A DNA stretch of 64,000 bases from Ensifer sp. LCM 4579 (GCF_001854885.1 NZ_MDDV01000013.1:62001-126000), one strand, 5' to 3'; counted from the stretch's first letter, positions 49,561-57,853 are shown. Program-made: numbers and translations. Notes: generated by a model from the letters alone, not told the origin.

Positions 49561-50577
49561 TCACTCCGCGGATTCGATCACCTTGATCGCGTCGGCCTGC
49601 GAATATTCGACATTGGCAACACCGCCGGCCTGTGTGTTGGCGAGGTTCTCTTCCAGATTGTCCTGATCGATGCGCAGGAAGGGCACGACGAGGTCCTTCT
49701 TGACTTCCTTGCCGTCGAGGATCTGCTGGGCGACCCAGAATGCGAGCGTGGAGACGCCGGGCGCGATCGAGACCGACATGGTCTCATAGCCGTTTGCATC
49801 CTTCTGTTCCTTCCACCATTTGAGCTCGTCCTCGCGGTTTCCCATGATGATGATCGGCATCGGCCGATTGGCGGCCGCGAACGCCTGGGCGGCGCCATAG
49901 CCGTCGCCGCCCTGCGTCACGACACCGACGATCTCGGGAAGGCTCGGCAGGATACCGGCTACGGCCTTCTGGGCGACATCTTGCGCCCAATCGCCATGGA
50001 CCGAGCCGACGATCTTGAACTGCGGAAACTGCTTGACGCCCTCGTGGATGCCCGCCGAGATCTCATCGTCGACGAAGACGCCGGCAAGGCCGCGGATCTC
50101 CAGGAGGTTCCCGCCCTCGGGCAGCTTCTTCGCCAGATATTCGACCTCGCTGCGGCCCATCTCCTTGAAATTGACGGCAATGCGCCAGGCGCAGGGCTCG
50201 CTCACCACGCCGTCGAACGAGACGACGATGATGCCGGCATCGCATGCCTCCTTGACCGCACCGTTGAGCGCGGTCGGCGAGGCGGCGTTGAGGACGATGG
50301 CATCATAGCCCTGCAGGATCATGTTCTGGATCTGCGCGGCCTGCTCGGTCGCCTGGTTTTCCGCCGTCGTGAAGGCATCGGCAGCCGCAACCACGCCGGT
50401 CTTGACGGCCTCGCCCGTCACCTTGGCCCAACTCGTCAGCATCGCCTGCCGCCAGGAGTTTCCGGCATAGTTGTTGGAAAGCGCAATCTTCTTGTCGGAT
50501 GTGTCGGCCGACGCGGAATTCGGCATTGCGGCGCACAGGACGACCGCTGACGCCAGAAGCATCTTGCGAAATGTCAT
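49561..50577 (-). CDS. CUT2 sugar ABC transporter periplasmic binding protein (second system)
   Basis: 338 residues with signal peptide MTFRKMLLASAVVLCAAMPN, cleaved after NSASA. The Peripla_BP_4 domain has IQNMILQGYDAIVLNAASPT, GIIVVSFDGVVSEPCAWRIA and the hinge region VGVVTQGGDGYGAAQAF. GGAGG lies just upstream. First gene of the operon. The divergent kinase/regulator pair at 50860-52850 is the likely controller. The substrate is not identifiable, but the linked lactonase suggests an aldose or uronate. Confidence 0.9.
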   Translation of the reverse strand: MTFRKMLLASAVVLCAAMPNSASADTSDKKIALSNNYAGNSWRQAMLTSWAKVTGEAVKTGVVAAADAFTTAENQATEQAAQIQNMILQGYDAIVLNAASPTALNGAVKEACDAGIIVVSFDGVVSEPCAWRIAVNFKEMGRSEVEYLAKKLPEGGNLLEIRGLAGVFVDDEISAGIHEGVKQFPQFKIVGSVHGDWAQDVAQKAVAGILPSLPEIVGVVTQGGDGYGAAQAFAAANRPMPIIIMGNREDELKWWKEQKDANGYETMSVSIAPGVSTLAFWVAQQILDGKEVKKDLVVPFLRIDQDNLEENLANTQAGGVANVEYSQADAIKVIESAE

Positions 50578-50710
50578 GTTTTCCTCCCTCTGGACCCGGC
50601 TTCGGCCGGAGTCGCCTCATCGGCCGCTCTCCAAGCGGTCGTCTGCAAATAGGACTTGCACTGAGCTTCCTCCTCTCAGTAATGGCAGGATGCGGGAGAA
50701 TGTGCCGCCT

Positions 50711-50725
50711 GTATAGATCGTATAC
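50711..50725. promoter_or_regulatory. Palindrome in the divergent promoter region
   Basis: GTATA-GATCG-TATAC lies midway in the 282-base gap between the binding-protein gene and the divergent sensor kinase. The position suits an operator or paired -10 elements for both directions; the binding protein is unknown. Confidence 0.4.
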
Positions 50726-50859
50726 GGCAAGGCGTTTGCGGGCTTTTGCACCAAAGGCTGCGTGTTCGTGCAAGACGAGAACGCCCTGTCGAGCGCTTAA
50801 TGGAGCTGGCGGTCGCCGCAACCGAAGGGACGGGCGCGATCGCGGGAGGAACTGCGGAC

Positions 50860-52128
50860 ATGCCGCATCTGGCGCCGGCCGCATTGGTCGATCACTATCT
50901 AGGCATATCCCGGCTGCTTGCCGGCCAGCTCGACTTCCGCTCGGCGATCCGCGCCGTCGCGGCGGAAGTGGCGCATATCATCCCCCACGATCATCTCGAC
51001 GTCTGCATCCTGATGGTCGACGGCAATTATCACACCGCCTACGAGACCGGCATGGACACCGCCTGGGGCGATGCCGTATCGGCGCCGGTCGTCAACAGCC
51101 CGATCCGTTCCCTCCTCTGGGGCGAGGTCGATTACCTGCTCACGGACGACGCCATCAATGATGCGCGCTTCCATTTCGAGGGCGCCTTCAAGCGGCCGAT
51201 CATCGAACAATCCCTGCGCAGCCGCCTGCATGTGCCGATGAAGGTGCAGGGCAAGATCATCGCCGCGCTCAGCTGCTCATCGCAGACGCCGGGCATATAC
51301 ACGATGGAGGACATCGGCAGGGCGCGGATCATCGCCGATCTGCTGGCACCCTATTTCTTCGCGCTCAGGGCCGCCGAACAGGCCCAGCAATCCGCCATTG
51401 TCGAGGCGGAGGCGCGTGCGCGCGAGGAAGGCTTGCGGCAGGGTGCGTTGAAGCTGACCGAGGCGCTCGAACAGGAGCGCCAGCGCATCGGCATGGACCT
51501 CCACGACCAGACCCTTGCCGATCTTACGCGGCTGTCGCGGCGCATCGACCGGCTGGCCCGCGGCTCGGAAACGAGCAGCGAAGCGCTGGAGCCGGTTTCC
51601 CGCGGTCTGCATCATTGCATGCAGGATCTGCGACAGATCATCGAGCAGGCAAAGCCCTCCGTCTTGCAGCTCTTCGGCCTTGCCCAGGCAATCGAAAACC
51701 ACCTCGACCGGTCGGTGCGCGACAGCGGGATGCCGATCGAGTGGGCTCTCGTCGACGACAGCGGGGGCGCTCTCGACGGCCTCGAACCGACGGTCAGCGT
51801 CGCGCTCTTCCGAATTGCGCAGGAGGCGATCAACAACGCCGTCCGCCACGCCCAGCCGATGGCGATCACCGTCAGGCTGCGGCTCGAGGCCGGTGAGCTC
51901 GCGATCGAGATTTCGGACGACGGACGCGGCCTCGCCAGAGCCCGCGGACGCATCGGCGGCGGTATCGACAACATGAAGACGCGGGCACGGCTCATTTCCG
52001 CGAAATTCGCGATCGGGCCTGGAGACAAGAATCGAGGCACGACGGTCAAAGTCCTGCTGCCGCTCGAAGAGCGCCGGGCGGACCTTGAGCCCCAGCCGCA
52101 GGCAGACATCAGGGAGGACCGGCGATGA
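50860..52128 (+). CDS. GAF-domain sensor histidine kinase (NarX/HisKA_3 type)
   Basis: 422 residues from MPHLAPAALVDHYL, chosen because GGAGGA lies 15 bases upstream; an in-frame ATG at 50746 would add 38 unlike residues. The GAF domain (~25-170) has LHVPMKVQGKIIAALSCSS. A coiled coil is followed by the HisKA_3 H-box QERQRIGMDLHDQTLADL with His near 215. The ATPase domain has FRIAQEAINNAVRHAQP and SDDGRGLA. No membrane segments, so it is a cytoplasmic sensor. Its stop overlaps the regulator start (ATGA). Confidence 0.88.
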   Translation: MPHLAPAALVDHYLGISRLLAGQLDFRSAIRAVAAEVAHIIPHDHLDVCILMVDGNYHTAYETGMDTAWGDAVSAPVVNSPIRSLLWGEVDYLLTDDAINDARFHFEGAFKRPIIEQSLRSRLHVPMKVQGKIIAALSCSSQTPGIYTMEDIGRARIIADLLAPYFFALRAAEQAQQSAIVEAEARAREEGLRQGALKLTEALEQERQRIGMDLHDQTLADLTRLSRRIDRLARGSETSSEALEPVSRGLHHCMQDLRQIIEQAKPSVLQLFGLAQAIENHLDRSVRDSGMPIEWALVDDSGGALDGLEPTVSVALFRIAQEAINNAVRHAQPMAITVRLRLEAGELAIEISDDGRGLARARGRIGGGIDNMKTRARLISAKFAIGPGDKNRGTTVKVLLPLEERRADLEPQPQADIREDRR

Positions 52129-52850
52129 AGGTACTGATCGTGGAGGACGATCCGCTTCACCGTTCGTATCTGCACGAGGCGGTCTGTGCCGCCCTTCCCG
52201 AATGCGACACCGTCATCGAGGCGGAGAACGGCATCGCCGGCGAGCAGCTTGCGCGCGATCACAAGTCGGCGCACATCGTCATGGACCTGCAGATGCAGAC
52301 CCGCAACGGGATCGAGGCGGCGCGCACCATCTGGAAAGAGCGCCCGGAAACGCGCATCCTCTTCTGGTCGAACTACTCCGACGAGGCCTATGTCCGCGGC
52401 GTGTCGCGCATCGTTCCGGACGGGGCCGCCTATGGTTATGTGCTGAAGTCCGCCTCCGACGAGCGGCTGAAGCTGGCGCTTCGCTCGATTTTCGTGGAAA
52501 GCCAGTGCGTGATTGACCGCGAAGTGCGCGGTTTGCAGCAAAGGAGCATCGGCCACGCGAACAGCTTCAGCGATTCCGAATACGAGATCCTCGTCGACAT
52601 TGCGCTCGGCCTGACGGATCGGACGATTGCCAAGCGCCGCAACCTGTCACTGCGCAGCGTTCAGAACCGGTTGCAGCAGCTCTACGACAAGCTCGACGTC
52701 TACCAGGCCGTCGCCGAGGAACAATCCGACGGCCAATTCAATCTCCGCGCCCGCGCCGTGACCGTCGCTTTCCTCAGGAAGCTGCTGAACTACAGCGCCT
52801 TGGAGAAAGCCGAATCCGAGCTTCAGGAGTGGCTCCGGGAACAGAAGTGA
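52125..52850 (+). CDS. Response regulator with NarL-like C-terminal domain
   Basis: 241 residues. The receiver domain starts MKVLIVEDDPLHRSYL, with acceptor aspartate in IVMDLQMQTRNG near residue 53. The C-terminal LuxR-like helix-turn-helix is divergent (DIALGLTDRTIAKRRNLSLR then SVQNRLQQLYDKLDV), followed by an unusual ~50-residue tail ending ELQEWLREQK. Partner of the kinase it overlaps. It probably regulates the divergent CUT2/lactonase operon. Confidence 0.86.
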   Translation: MKVLIVEDDPLHRSYLHEAVCAALPECDTVIEAENGIAGEQLARDHKSAHIVMDLQMQTRNGIEAARTIWKERPETRILFWSNYSDEAYVRGVSRIVPDGAAYGYVLKSASDERLKLALRSIFVESQCVIDREVRGLQQRSIGHANSFSDSEYEILVDIALGLTDRTIAKRRNLSLRSVQNRLQQLYDKLDVYQAVAEEQSDGQFNLRARAVTVAFLRKLLNYSALEKAESELQEWLREQK

Positions 52851-53115
52851 ATGGCGCCGGATGTCCAGCAAAAAGACGACGTCAATGCGAGCTTCCATCG
52901 ACATCATTCCGGCAAGGAGTCACGAAAATCGGTCAGTTTGAAGGATCGGGCAGCGCCCGCCGCTTGAGGCGGACCACGAGATCGAGAAATCGGCGGGCGG
53001 AGCGTCTGGCCAGGCCAATTGCCCACCGCTACGACCTGAACTCATTCGACCGCGTTATCGCACGTTGCCCGGGAAGTAATCGAATGGCGGAAGCTTGCGG
53101 AAGCCACGGCTTCGC
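52851..53115. other. Gap at the left edge of the foreign-looking island; no gene seen
   Basis: No open frame here has a ribosome site or recognisable protein. There is no terminator-like hairpin after the response regulator. The stretch marks the change from dense, co-directional coding to fragmentary sequence. Confidence 0.4.
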
Positions 53116-53139
53116 CACATGTTTTGTACAATAAATGTG
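53116..53139 (+). promoter_or_regulatory. Palindromic operator upstream of the orphan antitoxin
   Basis: A 24-base imperfect palindrome (CACATGTTTTGT/ACAATAAATGTG, 20 of 24 positions symmetric) ends 20 bases before the antitoxin ATG. It is a likely autoregulatory site, overlapping the AT-rich promoter. Confidence 0.65.
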
Positions 53140-53159
53140 TTTTCGGATATGGCTGAAAG

Positions 53160-53549
53160 ATGGTTCAGGCTCAAAAGATCCACAAGAATGGCGGACCGCT
53201 GATCCTGTCCTACATGGACAAGGGCGGAAAGATTGCTGTTCAGCAGGTCGCAGACGGCTTCGGCATGTCGAAAACCCAACTGGCCGAGACGGCCGGTCTC
53301 GCCCGCGAAACGCTTTATCGCCTGGAGCGCAGCCGCGGAAAAAGGACGCAGAACCGTCTCCGCGAAATGCTCGAAATCATCAGCCGGGTCACCGATTGGG
53401 CCGGGGGCAAGGAGCAGGCCATGGCGTGGTATCGCGCCCAGCCACTCCCGGCTTTTGGCGGCCGCACGGCGGAGTCGCTGGTGAAGGACGGCAAGGCGGC
53501 AGCTGTCCGAGATTACCTCGATCACATGGCCCTTGGGGGCTTTGCTTGA
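53160..53549 (+). CDS. MbcA/ParS/Xre-type antitoxin without a RES toxin
   Basis: 129 residues. An Xre-like helix-turn-helix (GFGMSKTQLAETAGLARETL, residues 34-53) precedes the C-terminal DUF2384 toxin-binding domain (WAGGKEQAMAWYRAQPLPAF, then GRTAESLVKDGKAAAVRDYL). Such proteins normally neutralise an NAD+-degrading RES-domain toxin encoded immediately downstream. Here the next 520 bases hold only a broken recombinase, so the toxin is missing. The start has no strong ribosome site. It could act as an orphan repressor or an anti-addiction protein (inference). Confidence 0.82.
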   Translation: MVQAQKIHKNGGPLILSYMDKGGKIAVQQVADGFGMSKTQLAETAGLARETLYRLERSRGKRTQNRLREMLEIISRVTDWAGGKEQAMAWYRAQPLPAFGGRTAESLVKDGKAAAVRDYLDHMALGGFA

Positions 53550-53665
53550 GGTTCGTTGGCACCTGCTACCGAGCACATGATCCGCGCTGAGCATTCAAAC
53601 CGACCTCCGGAGATGGCGCCGCCATCAGGGGCGCACGCTTCAATCCGAAAGGTGTGCCGGCGCGA

Positions 53666-53849
53666 GATTTTTTGTCCGGCGCACCAAGGGCAAGCGTGAT
53701 CGGGTGGTGCCACTCCTCGGAGACCGGCGCAGCACTCGCCGACTACATCCTGCGCGCTCGACCAGGTGGATAATCTGTATCTGTTCCTGTCGTTCACGCC
53801 GCCGGTGGGACCGTTCATGTGTGCGGTGGAATCGGTTGCGGCACGGCGG
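53666..53849 (+). pseudogene. Tyrosine recombinase (integrase) fragment with frameshifts
   Basis: Pieces of the integrase catalytic domain read in successive frames: VRRTKGKRDRVVPLL from 53672, then ETGAALADYILRARP (about 53721-53765), then DNLYLFLSFTPPVGPF from about 53766. Together they match the beta-hairpin lysine region and following helices of XerC/D-like site-specific recombinases. At least two frameshifts separate them. The N-terminus, the HxxR motif and the catalytic tyrosine are absent, so it is dead. It marks a mobile element that once occupied this spot. Confidence 0.8.
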
Positions 53850-54073
53850 GGTCGCACAGACTTCTCGGAAGGCCAGTTGAAGCATCTGCCGAACCTCATT
53901 GCAGCGCTGAGCAAAGGCCGTCGCCTGTCCGGTTGTGGAGCTATTGAGTTCCACGACATTGACAGCGGTGTTCAATTGTAGGTGGGATGTCGGTTATCGG
54001 CCCCGCACTTGGAAATAGCGGAAATTAGAAAAATGACGGATGATCCAGAATCGGTTGTTGTCGAGGACCACTC

Positions 54074-55366
54074 GTGAATTCCACTGCCCAGGGCAATAAA
54101 CTTGAAGACGCGCTGTTCGACTATCTTATCGAGCAGCAAGAGCGGGGTGACCGCGTCTATGGCTTGTATCCGTCAGAACTGTGCAAGATTCGCAAAAAGC
54201 CGAAGTATGATTGCCCACAGAGAATGAAGCCGGTTGAATTTGACGTTGTCATAGAGGTTTACCGGGAGGGCGCAGAGACACCGCATTCCCACGTCGTGTT
54301 TGAATGCAAAAACTACAAGTCCGGTATTCCCGAAAGTCGGGTAACGGATTTCTCAGACAAGATGGGCCGGATATTCGGACATTCCGTGAAAGGTATTCTC
54401 GTCGTGTCGTCGCGCTTGCAATCCGGCGCGGAAAACATTGCTAGAAGCAGGTCAATGGGCATCGTGAAGTTCAGCGAGGCCGGAGCGGATGTGGTGGCGG
54501 AGCGTCGTCATCGGTACGCCGTTGAAAGCGCCTTCGTACAATCGCAGATATTTGAGGAAGGACATCGCGTCAAGTCGTTGAAGTTTTCGGCCTATTTTGA
54601 CGGGAAATTTTTCAGCAGCATGGGTCAATTGCTAGAGTACTTTGAACAGGACTCTGCCGAGAAATTGTCCGGTGGCAGCGACAGAGTTTCTGTGCCGTAT
54701 ATGTCCTTGGATGACATCAGGGCTTTTGCAACTGATATTCTGGAAGCAGTTGACTATAAAGCCGGTCACGTTGACCTCGCGAAGGTATGCGCGGCGATGT
54801 CCATAGAACTGAAGTTCAGCCGAAAAAATGTCTTTGATGAAGATGGTGCGTTGATTTTGGGCTCGGCCAATTTCGATCGGAACTCGATTGAGATCAATGC
54901 ACACGACAACGAATTTCGGGAACGTTTTACCACTGGCCACGAGATTGGGCATTTCTGCCTTGGGCACGGACGTTATCTTCGCTCAGATACGGTAATTGAG
55001 CGAGACCTGTTGGTAGATGTAGAGGCCGACAGTTTCGATTTCACGCGACTAGAATTGCAGGCCAATCTATTCGCGTCGGAGATACTTCTCCCCGATAAAG
55101 TCTTTCAGCTTGCTGTCGCGGTTGGCTGTGAAAGGTTGAAAATGCGCGACATCGGATTTGGCTATATCTACATTGACGACATGCCATGGAACTATGAACC
55201 TTATAATGAATTGATTTCGGACCTCTCTCAATATTTCCGTGTTTCAAAGCAGGCGACGGAGATTAGGTTAAAGAAACTCGGGCTTGTAAATGATCATCGA
55301 AGGTACGGCGATACAACGAGCGCAAACGTGTTCGTGAATATATTCGACGATTATCCGAGCAGATAA
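54074..55366 (+). CDS. PD-(D/E)XK nuclease-ImmA/IrrE metallopeptidase fusion
   Basis: 430 residues beginning on GTG. The N-terminal ~150 residues look like an Mrr-type restriction-endonuclease fold: Glu11 in NKLEDALFDYL, Asp57 in PVEFDVVIEV and the ECK pair Glu77/Lys79 in HVVFECKNYKSG. The C-terminal half is an ImmA/IrrE (DUF955-type) zinc peptidase with HEIGH at 289-293 and a downstream acidic ligand candidate in LELQANLFASEILLP. An ~80-residue linker joins them. Base composition is clearly AT-richer than the neighbourhood. The GTG overlaps the TGA of a short upstream frame (GTGA). It lies beside recombinase remains, so it was probably acquired; a defence or SOS-like role is inferred. Confidence 0.8.
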   Translation: MNSTAQGNKLEDALFDYLIEQQERGDRVYGLYPSELCKIRKKPKYDCPQRMKPVEFDVVIEVYREGAETPHSHVVFECKNYKSGIPESRVTDFSDKMGRIFGHSVKGILVVSSRLQSGAENIARSRSMGIVKFSEAGADVVAERRHRYAVESAFVQSQIFEEGHRVKSLKFSAYFDGKFFSSMGQLLEYFEQDSAEKLSGGSDRVSVPYMSLDDIRAFATDILEAVDYKAGHVDLAKVCAAMSIELKFSRKNVFDEDGALILGSANFDRNSIEINAHDNEFRERFTTGHEIGHFCLGHGRYLRSDTVIERDLLVDVEADSFDFTRLELQANLFASEILLPDKVFQLAVAVGCERLKMRDIGFGYIYIDDMPWNYEPYNELISDLSQYFRVSKQATEIRLKKLGLVNDHRRYGDTTSANVFVNIFDDYPSR

Positions 55367-55684
55367 TCGATAATGCGCCAAAATTATATCGGAAGATTGC
55401 CAATCAGTACGATGTTACCGGCATTACTTCCACATTCGCAGCGCAGCCGGTAGGCAAGTCATCAGGTACATGTTCTTCACTACCCCTGCGCACGGCACGT
55501 TGCGAGAATGTTCGCGTTCCGTGCTCAAAAGATCGCATAATGTATCGACTGGAACCCGGTACGCTTCTTCGTAGGCGATTGGCGAGCAGCGGGATGCCTA
55601 GCTTGATGACCGCCTTGCGGCGGCAGCTCACCGCCGACCGGTCGAGACCCTCTTCTCAACACGCGGACCCCGCCGCCTCGCGGC
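55367..55684. other. Gap after the nuclease-peptidase gene; holds the dispersed repeat
   Basis: No defensible gene. The 24-base repeat copy B lies inside it, and no terminator hairpin was recognised after the 55366 stop. Composition shifts back to high GC from about 55550, which may mark the right edge of the acquired segment. Confidence 0.45.
55521..55544 (+). repeat. 24-base dispersed repeat, copy B
   Basis: Identical to 23934-23957 and in the same orientation, preceded in both places by GCGTTCC. It lies 155 bases after the nuclease-peptidase gene, at the apparent edge of the AT-rich segment. It may be the end or attachment site of a recombinase-driven element (inference). Confidence 0.8.
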
Positions 55685-55891
55685 TCAGGACAGCCCGGCA
55701 ACGATCCTCAGGCCCAGATCGTCCCGAATTCCTGATTGATAGGCGTTGATCAGCTTTGCGGCGAGTGCCTCCGCTTCGCCGGACTGGCGGGACAAGGCCC
55801 GCATTTGCAACTCGTCCTGGAAGGCCTTCCCGATCATTGCCAGTTCGTCGGGCCCAATCGGATCGTACTTTGCTGTCTGAGCGGAATTCAT
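55685..55891 (-). CDS. Small hypothetical protein
   Basis: 68-residue soluble, mostly helical protein from MNSAQTAKYDPIGPDELAMI, with AGGAGG before the ATG. It ends in a helix-rich LAAKLINAYQSGIRDDLGLR. No family recognised. Longer in-frame starts exist (55951) but lack the ribosome site. It is 87 bases downstream of another small gene on the same strand. Confidence 0.6.
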   Translation of the reverse strand: MNSAQTAKYDPIGPDELAMIGKAFQDELQMRALSRQSGEAEALAAKLINAYQSGIRDDLGLRIVAGLS

Positions 55892-55978
55892 CGTACCTCC
55901 TGTCTCCAGCACCACTGCGACGGAGACCGCCATGCGCCGATTTCGGCGCAATTTGATGACATGCTGTTTCGGTGGAGA

Positions 55979-56137
55979 TTATCGAAGGTGCACCGTCCTC
56001 GCGGCCGTGCCAGCCATTTCGGTCCACTCCACGGCCGCAATGGCGGAACCGAAGAGGAGGGCAGGGATAGCCAGAGCGCCCGCGAATTTCAGCATTTGAA
56101 GACGACGTGTGCGCTTTCCGTCCCAGTCGTAAGCCAT
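55979..56137 (-). CDS. 52-residue small membrane or exported protein
   Basis: A short ORF, MAYDWDGKRTRRLQMLKFAG then ALAIPALLFGSAIAAVEW, ending TVHLR. It combines a basic N-terminus (DGKRTRR) with one hydrophobic helix, the classic layout of a single-pass inner-membrane peptide. A GGGG site lies 10 bases before the ATG. Codon use looks coding. Function unknown. Confidence 0.55.
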   Translation of the reverse strand: MAYDWDGKRTRRLQMLKFAGALAIPALLFGSAIAAVEWTEMAGTAARTVHLR

Positions 56138-56279
56138 CTGCCATCAACCCCTTGAAAGCATCTGAAAACAGTACGGAAGAACAAAATCAGAGAAAGACCT
56201 GCAGGTCGAGTCGCTTTTTCTAGTATTACTTTTAAAATATTTTTACCGATTGATCTATATTTTCGCGTGCGAAGGGGAG

Positions 56280-57842
56280 CTACCGGACGAGATAGGTCTC
56301 GATCGCGCCAACGCCTCTTAAATCGAGCGCGCAGCGGGGTTCCAGCCGCCACGATCCGCGAAGCGCCCGCCGGGTTGCCTCCGAGATCTGGATGTGGTCG
56401 GCAACGCCCTGGGACTCCAGGCGGCTCGCGACATTGACGGTCTCCCCCCACACGTCATAGACGAAACGAAGCCGGCCGATCAGTCCGGCGACGACGGGCC
56501 CCGAATGAATGCCGATGCGGATGCGGAAGCGGTCGCCGTCGTGCGCCATGGTCTCCAGCGATTCCAGCATCGACTTGCCGAGCGCCACGATCCTGTCGGC
56601 GTGATCCGCCGAGGGTTCGGGGATGCCGCAGGCGGCCATATAGGCGTCTCCGATCGTCTTGATCTTCTCGACGCAATGCTCCTGCGTCAGGAGGTCGAAT
56701 TTGCTGAACATTCCGTCCAGGCGCCGGACCAGGTCCGAGGGCGCCAGCCGCGCCGCGATGGGCGTAAAGCCGACGATATCCGCAAAAAGAATGGAAACCT
56801 CGTCGAAGCGGTCGGCGATGATCTCCTCCCCGCCATGCAAGCGCGAAACGATCTGATCGGGCAGGATCGCGCGGATGAGCGCGTCGGCCCGGCCCTTCTC
56901 CGTTTCGATCTGCTCAAGATAGCGGTGCTCGCGGTCGAGCCAGCGCTTCTTTTCAAGTGTGGCGTTGATGCGCGCGCGCAAGAGAATCGGGTTGAAGGGT
57001 TTCGTCAGATAATCGTCGGCTCCTGCCTCGATGCAGCGGGCGACCGCCGCCACTTCGCTCAAGCCCGAGATCATGATGACGGGGACGTGCCGCCACCGGG
57101 TCTCGCTCTTCAGCCGCGAGAGCATTTCGATGCCGTTCATGTCGGGCATCAATATATCGAGCAGAATGAGGTCGAACTCGTGTTCCGAGAGCCTTGCCAG
57201 CGCCGCGAGACCGGACTCGGCGGTGACGACGCGATGGCCCTCCCTTCGCAAACGTCGGGAGAGAAGATCGCGATTGCTGGCGACGTCGTCGACGACGAGG
57301 ATCGTGCCGGTCGGAGCGGACCAGGCTTCATGCTCGTGGCTGAACAGAAGCCGTTCGAGCTCGGCCGCGTCGATTTCGGTTCGAACCTCCGGCTCGATCG
57401 CCTCCATCGTCTCGCCGCGCGACAGGCCGGCAAGCGCATCGACCTGTTTCAAGAGATCCGCCGCTGCCGAAAGCATTTCGGCGAGGTCTTCCTTGAGCGT
57501 CTGCGGCTGCAAGTCGCCCGCATCTTCCAGGATCATTTCCGAATAGCCGATGATGGCGTTGAGCGGCGTGCGCAGATCGTGGCGCAGTGTTGCCTCCGCT
57601 TGCCGGTCGCCGGCCTCGGCGCAATCGGACTTGCCATCCATCAGCCGATCGACGAGGCCGTTCAGTTGCCTGGCAGCGGCACCGATCCGCTCGAGGTCGC
57701 TCAAAAGGTGCGTCAGACCGAGATCCCGCGCCTGCTCGAGCAGCAGCTCCTGAAAACCCAGGATCGCCCGCGCAGGGCCTGCCAGCCGCTGCTCGACATG
57801 GGCGGCGATCGCCTGGCGCTGAAATTCGTTCCCGATACTCAT
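56280..57842 (-). CDS. DHp-receiver-class III adenylate/guanylate cyclase fusion
   Basis: 520 residues. The N-terminal part (~1-110) has a histidine-kinase dimerisation helix with H-box [20 protein letters not shown] (His88) but no ATPase domain after it. A receiver follows (178-300, Asp229 in DLILLDILMPDMNG, lysine in DYLTKPF). The class III cyclase domain (~345-510) has the metal-binding ILFADIVGFTPIAARL, KIKTIGDAYMAACG and VYDVWGETVNVASRLES. The missing ATPase implies phosphate arrives from the hybrid kinase encoded upstream. Output should be cAMP (or cGMP). Last gene of the operon. Confidence 0.87.
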   Translation of the reverse strand: MSIGNEFQRQAIAAHVEQRLAGPARAILGFQELLLEQARDLGLTHLLSDLERIGAAARQLNGLVDRLMDGKSDCAEAGDRQAEATLRHDLRTPLNAIIGYSEMILEDAGDLQPQTLKEDLAEMLSAAADLLKQVDALAGLSRGETMEAIEPEVRTEIDAAELERLLFSHEHEAWSAPTGTILVVDDVASNRDLLSRRLRREGHRVVTAESGLAALARLSEHEFDLILLDILMPDMNGIEMLSRLKSETRWRHVPVIMISGLSEVAAVARCIEAGADDYLTKPFNPILLRARINATLEKKRWLDREHRYLEQIETEKGRADALIRAILPDQIVSRLHGGEEIIADRFDEVSILFADIVGFTPIAARLAPSDLVRRLDGMFSKFDLLTQEHCVEKIKTIGDAYMAACGIPEPSADHADRIVALGKSMLESLETMAHDGDRFRIRIGIHSGPVVAGLIGRLRFVYDVWGETVNVASRLESQGVADHIQISEATRRALRGSWRLEPRCALDLRGVGAIETYLVR

Positions 57843-57853
57843 TCAAACGGCGC

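Noticed and set aside
53766-53981. 71-codon plus-strand frame considered as a separate small gene
   Set aside because: Its first ~25 codons continue the integrase remnant; the rest is probably decayed sequence.
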